From NCBI GenBank assembly GCA_964490275.1, contig CAZBBL010000084.1, positions 1 through 8,609 on the forward strand: 8,609 nucleotides of DNA, read 5' to 3'. The notes under the pieces were generated by a model. It was given only the letters and a program-made list of their open reading frames with translations. It made no database searches and was not told the DNA's origin. Positions 1-5,378 of the stretch are shown piece by piece. This DNA is from JAGBWK01 sp964490275. GTDB lineage: Bacteria > Bacteroidota > Bacteroidia > Bacteroidales > Muribaculaceae. How positions within the stretch are numbered: position 1 is the stretch's first letter; each line of letters starts with the position of its first letter. The position numbers and the translations under genes are program-made.

Positions 1-650
1 TTATCACATACTCAGCCTACTATCCTCGCAACACCCGGTTGGTGCGTACAGCCTTTACGGTTTCGATGCTCGATATGTTGGTGGCCGTCATGATGGGCAT
101 CATTATCTTCCCATCGGTCACCGCGTTTGGCCTTACCGGCGAGAGCCTTCAATCGACCTCGCTCGTGTTTGTCACCCTGCCCGAAGTGTTTACATGCCTA
201 CCCGGCACACAACTGTGGTCGATATTGTTTTTCTTGCTGCTTTGGGTCGCAGCCCTTACATCAACAATTTCAATCGCCGAGGTAACCGTAAGATTTTTCC
301 AAGACCGCGTAGGCATGTCGCGCATCAAAGCCTCGCTTACCGTCATGCTCCCGCTGTTTTTGTTCAGCTCGATGTGCTCGCTGTCGCAAGGCTCACTGAG
401 CGACATCACAATTCTCGGTATGGACATCTTCTCGCTGCTCGACACCATAGCTACCAACTGCCTACTCCCCATCGGCGCTATGCTTACCTGCCTCTACCTT
501 GGATGGTTTGCGCCTAAGGGCCTGATTAAAGCCCAACTTACCAACGAAGGCTCGATTCGCAGCCGTGTTGTGCCGTTGCTCATATTCGTCCTGCGCTGGA
601 TCGCTCCCATTGCTATCGCCACAATCTTCGTAAGCCAATTCCTCAAATGA
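1..650 (+). CDS. Sodium-dependent transporter, NSS (neurotransmitter:sodium symporter) family, C-terminal part
   Basis: This is the 3' end of an inner-membrane symporter of the NSS (LeuT-like) family, which couples uptake of amino acids or related small molecules to sodium entry. The 5' end lies before the window; about 215 residues are visible. The fragment opens with ITYSAYYPRN, matching the end of LeuT helix 6 and the following loop. Five hydrophobic spans follow, corresponding to helices 7 to 11. The AALTS motif (visible residues about 83-87) lines up with the Na2 sodium-site residues of LeuT helix 8 (AGLTS). The protein ends directly after the eleventh span (...VSQFLK), so it is an 11-helix bacterial NSS form without helix 12. 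The stop overlaps the next start as ATGA. Family assignment is firm; the substrate cannot be read because helices 1, 3 and 6 are missing. Confidence 0.93.
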   Translation, partial: ITYSAYYPRNTRLVRTAFTVSMLDMLVAVMMGIIIFPSVTAFGLTGESLQSTSLVFVTLPEVFTCLPGTQLWSILFFLLLWVAALTSTISIAEVTVRFFQDRVGMSRIKASLTVMLPLFLFSSMCSLSQGSLSDITILGMDIFSLLDTIATNCLLPIGAMLTCLYLGWFAPKGLIKAQLTNEGSIRSRVVPLLIFVLRWIAPIAIATIFVSQFLK

Positions 651-949
651 AACTCCTCAACGACCGCACGGTGCGCAGTCTCGCAGCCTTACTGCTGATC
701 GTAGGCATAGTGATGGCCGTCATCGCCATCTCTCGCCGCCATGTCGAGCCGGCTGTGGTGCCACAAGCTCCGCTGCAACAACCTCTCGAAACCGACTCCA
801 CCGCTCATAAATCAGCCCATAAAACTACCAAAAAACATACTACCCGTAATAAAACTAAATCAAAGACAAAGACAAAGCGCGACGTCAGACATAGCGCTCC
901 TACGCCTCCACAGTCGAGTCCAATCGACCGCCCCGTCAAAACGCTATAA
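647..949 (+). CDS. Small single-span membrane protein with basic tail, translationally coupled to NSS transporter
   Basis: A 100-residue protein I do not recognise by family. Residues 1-10 are short and polar, residues 11-29 form one hydrophobic span (SLAALLLIVGIVMAVIAIS), and RRH follows. Residues 34-50 are rich in Pro, Gln and Val. Residues 54-82 are very basic, with 12 Lys/Arg among 29 residues separated mostly by Thr and Ser, and residues 84-97 are Pro/Ser-rich. The start ATG overlaps the transporter stop by 4 bases, suggesting translational coupling and stoichiometric production. It could be a small transporter subunit, by analogy with MetS, the small partner of the NSS transporter MetP in Corynebacterium. 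It could equally be an unrelated membrane-anchored basic peptide. Charges on both sides of the span leave topology uncertain. The overlap supports a real gene; the function is unknown. Confidence 0.72.
   Translation: MKLLNDRTVRSLAALLLIVGIVMAVIAISRRHVEPAVVPQAPLQQPLETDSTAHKSAHKTTKKHTTRNKTKSKTKTKRDVRHSAPTPPQSSPIDRPVKTL
861..877 (+). repeat. Short tandem hexamer CAAAGA, about 2.8 copies
   Basis: The unit CAAAGA occurs at 861-866 and 867-872, followed by a partial CAAAG at 873-877. It lies inside the basic tail of the small membrane protein and encodes its Lys-Thr alternation. The unit is six bases, so gain or loss of a copy would change the tail by two residues without a frameshift. Confidence 0.7.
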
Positions 950-954
950 TTTAT

Positions 955-985
955 TTTGGAATATAGCCGACAATAGCTAACTTTG
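955..985 (+). promoter_or_regulatory. Bacteroidota-type promoter for folP-cdaA
   Basis: The -33 element TTTG is at 955-958 and the -7 element TAACTTTG at 978-985, separated by exactly 19 bases. This matches the TTTG-N19-TAnnTTTG promoter consensus of Bacteroidota. Transcription should begin a few bases after 985, leaving a leader of roughly 20 bases before the folP ATG at 1012. No Shine-Dalgarno sequence is seen in that leader. Confidence 0.85.
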
Positions 986-1011
986 TCTCTATTAACATCA
1001 ATATCATCGCG

Positions 1012-1863
1012 ATGCAACAATTCAAACCCTTCTCATTAAATATCCGCGGCAAACTTGTCGAGGTCAACCGCCCTCAGGTGATGGGCATTCTTAACGTCAC
1101 CCCCGACTCATTTTTTGCCGGCTCGCGCACATTCGACGTCGACGCCGTCTCGGCCCGCATAGCACAAATGATAGAGCAGGGCGCCGACATGATTGATATC
1201 GGCGGTTGTTCCACTCGCCCCGGATATGAAGCTCCAAGCGCCGACGAAGAAACTCGCCGTGTAATCCTCGGCATACAAGCCGTGCGTGCCGTCGCTCCCG
1301 ATATGCTCGTGTCGGTCGACACCTTCCGCGGAAGCGTAGCTCGCGAAGCTGCCGCCGCCGGTGCCGACATTATCAACGACATAAGCGCCTTCACCCTCGA
1401 CGACGATATGTATGCCGCCACCGTCGACCTTAAATTGCCCTACATACTGACCCACCCGAGCCTCTCCTCGCTCAATAGCGATACACCTACCGACCAAACC
1501 ATGGCCGTCGTCCTCAAAGACCTCGCGCAAATCATAGCCCGCTTGCGAGCCGACGGTGTCGCCGACATCATAGTCGACCCCGGCTTTGGATTTGGCAAAA
1601 CTCTCAATCAAAACTATCAGATGATGGAAGCGCTCGAAGCCTTCGACTCGCTTGGCTGCCCCCTGTTGGTCGGCATCTCGCGCAAGTCGATGATATTCCG
1701 TCTGCTCAACTTCACCCCCGCAGAGTCGCTCCCCGGCACGATAGCCCTCAACACCGTAGCCCTCGAAAAAGGCGCCGCCATCATTCGCGTCCACGACGTA
1801 GCCCCCGCACGCCATTGCGTCGAAATCGTTCAACAGCTGCGCCACTGCAACGACTCTATCTAA
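1012..1863 (+). CDS. folP: Dihydropteroate synthase
   Basis: Cytosolic enzyme of folate synthesis that condenses p-aminobenzoate with 6-hydroxymethyl-dihydropterin diphosphate to give dihydropteroate; it is the target of sulfonamides. At 283 residues it has the usual length, and all signatures of the TIM-barrel family are present. These are GILNVTPDSF (25-34, with the metal-binding Asn), DIGGCSTRPG (62-71, the flexible second loop), SVDTFR (101-106), AGADIINDISAF (116-127), DPGFGFGKT (189-197), GISRKSM (221-227, the pterin/sulfa-site Lys) and RVHDV (259-263). The second loop has Cys where E. coli has Glu (GGESTRPG); the Ser, Thr and Arg-Pro-Gly are kept. The ATG at 1012 is preceded by a well-formed promoter. 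cdaA follows after 28 bases, so the two are probably one transcript. Confidence 0.97.
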   Translation: MQQFKPFSLNIRGKLVEVNRPQVMGILNVTPDSFFAGSRTFDVDAVSARIAQMIEQGADMIDIGGCSTRPGYEAPSADEETRRVILGIQAVRAVAPDMLVSVDTFRGSVAREAAAAGADIINDISAFTLDDDMYAATVDLKLPYILTHPSLSSLNSDTPTDQTMAVVLKDLAQIIARLRADGVADIIVDPGFGFGKTLNQNYQMMEALEAFDSLGCPLLVGISRKSMIFRLLNFTPAESLPGTIALNTVALEKGAAIIRVHDVAPARHCVEIVQQLRHCNDSI

Positions 1864-1891
1864 ATCTTACATCTCAACCCCATCAACCCTA

Positions 1892-2668
1892 ATGACTGAA
1901 TTTGGCATCAAAGACATATTCGATATCGTATTGGTAGCCTCATTGCTATTCTACCTATATCGTATCATGAAAGAGTCGGGCACCATCAACCTTTTTTATG
2001 GCGTCTTGGCCTTCATCATGGTTTGGGTCGTAGCCTCCGAAATCATAGGCCTGCGTATGATTGGCACGATTCTCGACAAATTTATGAGTATCGGCTTGCT
2101 GGTATTAGTAATCATCTTCCAAGACCAAATCAAACGCTTCTTGGTCGAACTCGGTTCGCAAAAACGATGGCGCTTCATCGGCAACCTCATCCATCACCAC
2201 AAAGGACAAGAAGAGGCCGACGCTCGCCAGTGGGTAATGCCCGTCGTTTATGCATGCATGAACATGTCGCGTAGCAAAACCGGCGCCCTCATCGTCATAC
2301 AGCAATCCATGCCATTAGAAAACTATGAAAATACCGGCGACATCATCAATGCCAACATCAACTCGCGCCTGATTGAAAACATCTTCTTCAAAAACTCGCC
2401 TCTGCACGATGGCGCAATGATAATCACACGCGAACGCATCATGGCAGCCGGCTGCATCCTCCCAGTCAGTCACGACACTAACATCCCACGTTCGATGGGC
2501 TTGCGCCACCGCTCAGGCCTTGGCATATCGCAAGCCACCGATGCCGTCGCCGTCATAGTTTCTGAAGAAACCGGCAACATCTCCGTAGCTCACCGTGGCA
2601 AAATCCTCACCCGCCTCTCCTCAACCGACCTCGAGCAATACCTCTCCAACCTCGACACCCCCATCTAA
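1892..2668 (+). CDS. cdaA: Diadenylate cyclase CdaA (c-di-AMP synthase)
   Basis: Membrane-bound enzyme that makes cyclic di-AMP from two ATP; the messenger controls potassium/osmolyte balance and envelope homeostasis in bacteria that have it. The 258 residues match the usual CdaA (DacA) layout. Three hydrophobic spans lie in residues about 10-77, followed by a short basic linker (KRFLVELGSQKRWR). The DAC domain follows, with the catalytic DGA motif at 173-175 (NSPLHDGAMI) and the RHR motif at 205-207 (GLRHRSGLG). SQATDAVAVIVSEETG and the rest of the domain are intact, so the enzyme should be active. It follows folP by 28 bases with no promoter seen between them. No CdaR/YbbR-type regulator gene follows: the transcript ends at the hairpin at 2691-2724, unlike the Firmicutes cdaA-cdaR-glmM operon. 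Confidence 0.96.
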   Translation: MTEFGIKDIFDIVLVASLLFYLYRIMKESGTINLFYGVLAFIMVWVVASEIIGLRMIGTILDKFMSIGLLVLVIIFQDQIKRFLVELGSQKRWRFIGNLIHHHKGQEEADARQWVMPVVYACMNMSRSKTGALIVIQQSMPLENYENTGDIINANINSRLIENIFFKNSPLHDGAMIITRERIMAAGCILPVSHDTNIPRSMGLRHRSGLGISQATDAVAVIVSEETGNISVAHRGKILTRLSSTDLEQYLSNLDTPI

Positions 2669-2690
2669 TCAATTACATATATTACGAAAT

Positions 2691-2724
2691 AACAAAAGGC
2701 ACGCCGTGGGGCGTGCCTTTTGTT
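2691..2724. terminator. Strong intrinsic terminator, probably bidirectional
   Basis: A perfect 15-base inverted repeat (2691-2705 and 2710-2724) encloses a four-base loop GTGG. The core is GGCACGCC/GGCGTGCC, with AACAAAA on the left side and TTTTGTT on the right, so each strand has a T-rich tract after the stem. It lies 22 bases past the cdaA stop and 26 bases past the stop of the convergent beta-helix gene (- strand), so it can end both transcripts. Confidence 0.92.
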
Positions 2725-2750
2725 GTGGATATATCTTGACCTCTACGCCT

Positions 2751-4874
2751 TTATTTTGTGGTGAGCGTCGATTTGAGGGTGCCGGCAGTGTAGGTAGCGT
2801 CGGTTGTCAAGCCGTTGAATGTTTCGCCACCGGTGACTGTGCCTCCGGTATAGAGCTTGAAGCTCTTGTTTTTAGCTGTCATTACCGGAGATGAGAACAT
2901 GAGGTTGCTGTTGCTCGAATATGATACCGGTGGACGGAAGCTCAACACGAAGTTGCCGTTTGAGTCGAGTAGGGTATAGGTGGTAGATGTGTTAAACGAA
3001 CCGGTGGTGTAGACTACGCGTTGAGTCGTTGCCGAGGTTCCGGGGGTGTTGTTTGATCCGGCCAACGATACGATGATGCCTCCGGTGAGGGTAAAGTTGG
3101 AGTTGTAGTCGCAGTCGATGCCGGCTTCGGGCTGTGATGCGCCGAGGGCAATGATTTCGCCGCCTGAGATTGTTATCTTGCCATTGGAGTCGATGGCGTC
3201 GTTGCCCGATGCGTGGCAGTAGATTTTGCCGCCTGTGATGGTGATTTGGTTTGACGCGTTGATGCAGTCGTCGTAGGTGGAGATTGTAAGCTCGCCACCG
3301 TTGATGGTAAGCGTGTCTTTGCTCTCAAGACCTTCGCCACCGTCGCCCGATGAGGTGCAGGTGATTGTGAATATGCCGTTATTGACTGTGAGGTTGCCGA
3401 CCGCTTTTATTACTTTGGGATTGCAATAGTCGGTGTTGTTGTTGCCACCACCGCCGAAGTTGCCGCCCGGCCGGTTGCCGCCGCCACCGTTCCAACCACC
3501 GTTAGAGGTGCTCGAGGTGACTTGGAAGCGTGAGCCACGGGTAGTGGCGGTCACTACGGGTATGTTGTCGGTGTCGCCGAATGTCAGGGCGCCGTCGACT
3601 TTGATACATTTGCCGCCTGAGGCTGCCGATGTAGTGTTGAGTGTAAGGTTGCCTGCGAGGATGTTGGCGTTGCCGTCGACGGTCAGACAGGTTGCCGAGT
3701 AGGAGTCGGTGGTGCTCGATGTCGTGGTGTATGTGCCGCCCGCACCGGCTACTTCAATGTCGATGTCGCCACCGGTGATTGTAGCGTTGCCGTCGACTGA
3801 AATGCCTTTGCCGGCTGTGCCGGTAGAGCGTATGGTCACGGCGCCGCCACTCATGTTGAAGTCGGTGCCGGCTTTGATGCCCGAGCAGTATGATGGGTCG
3901 TTGTTTTTGATGACTGAGTTGCCCGACATGGTCAGCGCGATAGAGCCGTTAGAGATGTTGATGGCGCCGCCCGAGGCTTTGATGCCTTTGTTGGAGTCGC
4001 CGCTGACGGTGATGTCGAGGTTGCCGCCTTCGATGTTGATATAGCCTTCGTCGTCGGCGTCGATGCCGTCGCCGCTAAGGTTGGTCATGGTGAGATTGCC
4101 TGAGAGAATCGACACGTAGTCGTTGGCATGGATGCCGTCTGAGGCTGCGCTGAGGATATTGATGGTAGTGTTTTTGAGTTCTACATAGTCGTCAGAGCAG
4201 ATGGCGTGTTTCTTGGTGCCGGTGATGTTGAGCGTGCCTTTGCCGCGAAATTCGATTTGGCCTTCGCTGAAGAGTGTGGCTTTCTCGTCTTCGCCGTCGG
4301 GGGTGTTGTATTTTTTTGAGTCGCAAAGAGTGCTGACTGTTTTGTCGGGCACGCGCAGGGTTGTTTTCTTGCCGGTTTGGATGTTGATGGCCGAGCCGTT
4401 GTCGTTGGTGATAGAGGCGTTGTCGAGGAGCACTTCGAGCTTGTAGTCGGAGTAGATTTTAAACGAGCCGGTGGTAGTGGTGCCTGATAGGTGATAGACC
4501 ACTTCGCGCGAGGCTTCGGCTACGGCAGCGTTGACTGTGACGTCGGCGCCGTCGACTGTGATGTCGACGCCGGTGAAGGCATAGGGATTAACTACGGTGG
4601 CTACATCGCCGTCGTAGTTGATGAGCACTTCGGTGGTTTCGTCGTTGGCGGTAGCGGTGGCTTTGTTGACGTTGGCCAGGTCAAACGCAAAGTTGCCGTT
4701 GTTGATGGTGGCTACGTTGAGTTGGCCGTCTTTGATAGAGATGCTGTCGAGGTTTTCTACATCGAGGCCGAGGCTGATGGTGTTGTTTTCAAACCAAAGA
4801 CGTTCGGTGGCTGCGTATGCGCCGAGGGCGATAACCGCAGTTGTGGCTAAGGCAAAAGTCGTATTTTTTTTCAT
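2751..4874 (-). CDS. Exported parallel beta-helix protein, Cthe_2159-like carbohydrate-binding family
   Basis: A 707-residue exported protein. Residues 1-21 look like a type I signal peptide (MKKNTTFALATTAVIALGAYA, then ATE). Residues about 26-120 form beta-rich N-terminal modules. Residues about 125-215 contain the entry strands (VVYHLSGTTTTGSFKI, RGKGTLNITGT). Residues about 223-603 contain some 13 coils of the pattern [D/K/S]GI-x-[A/S]-x-D/G, then I-x-I-x-GG-x-[I/L]-x-[I/L], typical of a right-handed beta-helix. A Gly/Pro-rich loop interrupts them at 459-480. The pattern matches the Cthe_2159 family, whose founding member from Clostridium thermocellum binds polysaccharides. No catalytic lyase or hydrolase motif, C-terminal sorting domain or anchor is visible, so binding or adhesion is more likely than catalysis. 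It is translationally coupled by ATGA to the preceding small exported protein. Ligand and final location are unknown. Confidence 0.85.
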   Translation of the reverse strand: MKKNTTFALATTAVIALGAYAATERLWFENNTISLGLDVENLDSISIKDGQLNVATINNGNFAFDLANVNKATATANDETTEVLINYDGDVATVVNPYAFTGVDITVDGADVTVNAAVAEASREVVYHLSGTTTTGSFKIYSDYKLEVLLDNASITNDNGSAINIQTGKKTTLRVPDKTVSTLCDSKKYNTPDGEDEKATLFSEGQIEFRGKGTLNITGTKKHAICSDDYVELKNTTINILSAASDGIHANDYVSILSGNLTMTNLSGDGIDADDEGYINIEGGNLDITVSGDSNKGIKASGGAINISNGSIALTMSGNSVIKNNDPSYCSGIKAGTDFNMSGGAVTIRSTGTAGKGISVDGNATITGGDIDIEVAGAGGTYTTTSSTTDSYSATCLTVDGNANILAGNLTLNTTSAASGGKCIKVDGALTFGDTDNIPVVTATTRGSRFQVTSSTSNGGWNGGGGNRPGGNFGGGGNNNTDYCNPKVIKAVGNLTVNNGIFTITCTSSGDGGEGLESKDTLTINGGELTISTYDDCINASNQITITGGKIYCHASGNDAIDSNGKITISGGEIIALGASQPEAGIDCDYNSNFTLTGGIIVSLAGSNNTPGTSATTQRVVYTTGSFNTSTTYTLLDSNGNFVLSFRPPVSYSSNSNLMFSSPVMTAKNKSFKLYTGGTVTGGETFNGLTTDATYTAGTLKSTLTTK
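3066..4208 (-). repeat. Array of about 13 degenerate beta-helix coils (protein-level repeat)
   Basis: Within the 707-residue protein, coils begin near residues 223 (HAICSDD), 246 (DGIHAND), 269 (DGIDADD), 296 (KGIKASG), 331 (SGIKAGT), 356 (KGISVDG), 395 (TCLTVDG), 422 (KCIKVDG), 487 (KVIKAVG), 514 (EGLESKD), 536 (DCINASN), 559 (DAIDSNG) and 584 (AGIDCDY). The unit is about 22-30 residues outside a few insertions. Most coils continue into an I/L-x-I/L-x-GG-x-I/L strand pair. The repeat is clear in protein but diverged in DNA, so it is old rather than a recent tandem duplication. Confidence 0.75.
3435..3500 (-). other. Gly/Pro/Asn-rich loop-coding segment inside the beta-helix gene
   Basis: Residues 459-480 of the beta-helix protein are almost only Gly, Asn, Pro and Arg (GGWNGGGGNRPGG, then NFGGGGNNN). 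The segment separates the eighth and ninth coils. As I recall, glycine-rich loops at this place are common in Cthe_2159-type proteins, so it is probably a flexible loop rather than a separate domain. Confidence 0.7.
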
Positions 4875-5290
4875 GGCACAACGATTTTGACGGTTTTACT
4901 TTGGTTGTTGAGCAGGTAGACGCCCGAAGATAGAGAGTTTAGCTCCGAGACCGAGTCGATTGTGGCGACCTTTACGCCCGAGAGGTTGTAGACGTCCACA
5001 GAGCCGTCGACGTTGTCGGCTGAGATGGTAGTGACGTAGCTCTCTTGCCCGGTAGTGGAGATTGATTTAAAATCGGAGGTTGCTATCTGAATGGATGTGC
5101 CACTTGTTAATGTGACGGTTACGGCATCGGTAGCGAATGAGATAGCGCTGATTTCGCCAAATTCAACCGATTTGTCGGGGGCATTGTTAGTGCGGATAAA
5201 TAGTGATGAAGCTGTAGCCGTAGCGCCGGAAAGGGCTATAAGGCAGGCAGCAATGATGCTCCGCATCATGTTGGGTTTTAGTGCTTTCAT
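4871..5290 (-). CDS. Small exported protein with beta module and T9SS-like C-terminal sorting domain
   Basis: A 139-residue protein. A basic start (MKALKPNMMR) and a hydrophobic core (residues 11-24) ending ATATASS look like a type I signal peptide with cleavage near residues 27-29. Residues 29-80 form a short beta module with an EISAISF-(V-T-V)-SG pattern, seen in many Bacteroidales surface proteins. Residues 98-139 (VDVYNLSGVKV, about 13 residues, LSSGVYLLN, KTVKIVVP) closely resemble type A T9SS sorting domains (TIGR04183 type: VYNLxGxxV, L-x-x-GxYxL, K-hydrophobic). Normally this domain ends a large cargo protein; here almost nothing lies between signal peptide and tail. The stop overlaps the beta-helix gene start as ATGA, so the two are coupled. 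The start at 5290 suits the promoter at 5313-5343. The sorting-domain reading is by pattern only; secretion is inferred. Confidence 0.8.
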   Translation of the reverse strand: MKALKPNMMRSIIAACLIALSGATATASSLFIRTNNAPDKSVEFGEISAISFATDAVTVTLTSGTSIQIATSDFKSISTTGQESYVTTISADNVDGSVDVYNLSGVKVATIDSVSELNSLSSGVYLLNNQSKTVKIVVP

Positions 5291-5312
5291 GTTTGGATGG
5301 TTATAATCTGTG

Positions 5313-5343
5313 CAAATATAGCCACTTGCGATTTTATTTCAAA
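5313..5343 (-). promoter_or_regulatory. Bacteroidota-type promoter for the small exported protein and beta-helix gene
   Basis: On the - strand the -33 TTTG lies at 5343-5340 and the -7 element TATATTTG at 5320-5313, with a 19-base spacer, matching TTTG-N19-TAnnTTTG. Expected transcription start is near 5306, giving a leader of about 15 bases before the ATG at 5290. The -7 element sits in one arm of the inverted repeat at 5314-5361 and the -33 element sits in its loop. Confidence 0.82.
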
Positions 5344-5361
5344 ACACAAGTGGCTATATTT
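5314..5361. terminator. Perfect 15-bp inverted repeat: likely terminator after the aldo/keto reductase, overlapping the next promoter
   Basis: AAATATAGCCACTTG at 5314-5328 is exactly reverse-complementary to 5347-5361, with an 18-base loop. In - strand RNA the stem starts 17 bases past the reductase stop and ends in UAUAUUU, as in an A/U-flanked intrinsic terminator. Its 3' arm overlaps the -7 box of the downstream gene. RNA started at that promoter begins past the stem, so the structure can stop read-through while leaving the new transcript unaffected. An operator or other role for the repeat is possible. Confidence 0.65.
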
Positions 5362-5378
5362 ATGATAATTTTTTGATA

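Noticed and set aside
1108..1845. Long open frame (245 codons) antisense to folP
   Set aside because: It lies opposite an intact folP, has no recognisable domain or promoter, and is explained by codon bias leaving the reverse frame free of stops.
3066..4208. Repeated pattern as a recent tandem DNA repeat or CRISPR-like array
   Set aside because: The periodicity is in the protein (beta-helix coils); units differ in length and the DNA is not conserved between copies.
3433..4850. Several + strand open frames opposite the beta-helix gene
   Set aside because: Their Pro/Leu/Met/Val-rich products are reverse-strand images of the Gly/Asp/Thr-rich repeats; no start signals or known domains.
5243..5254. 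Possible lipobox IAAC (residues 13-16) in the 139-residue exported protein
   Set aside because: Only about five residues separate it from the basic start, and the hydrophobic core continues past the Cys, so a type I signal peptide fits better than a lipoprotein signal.
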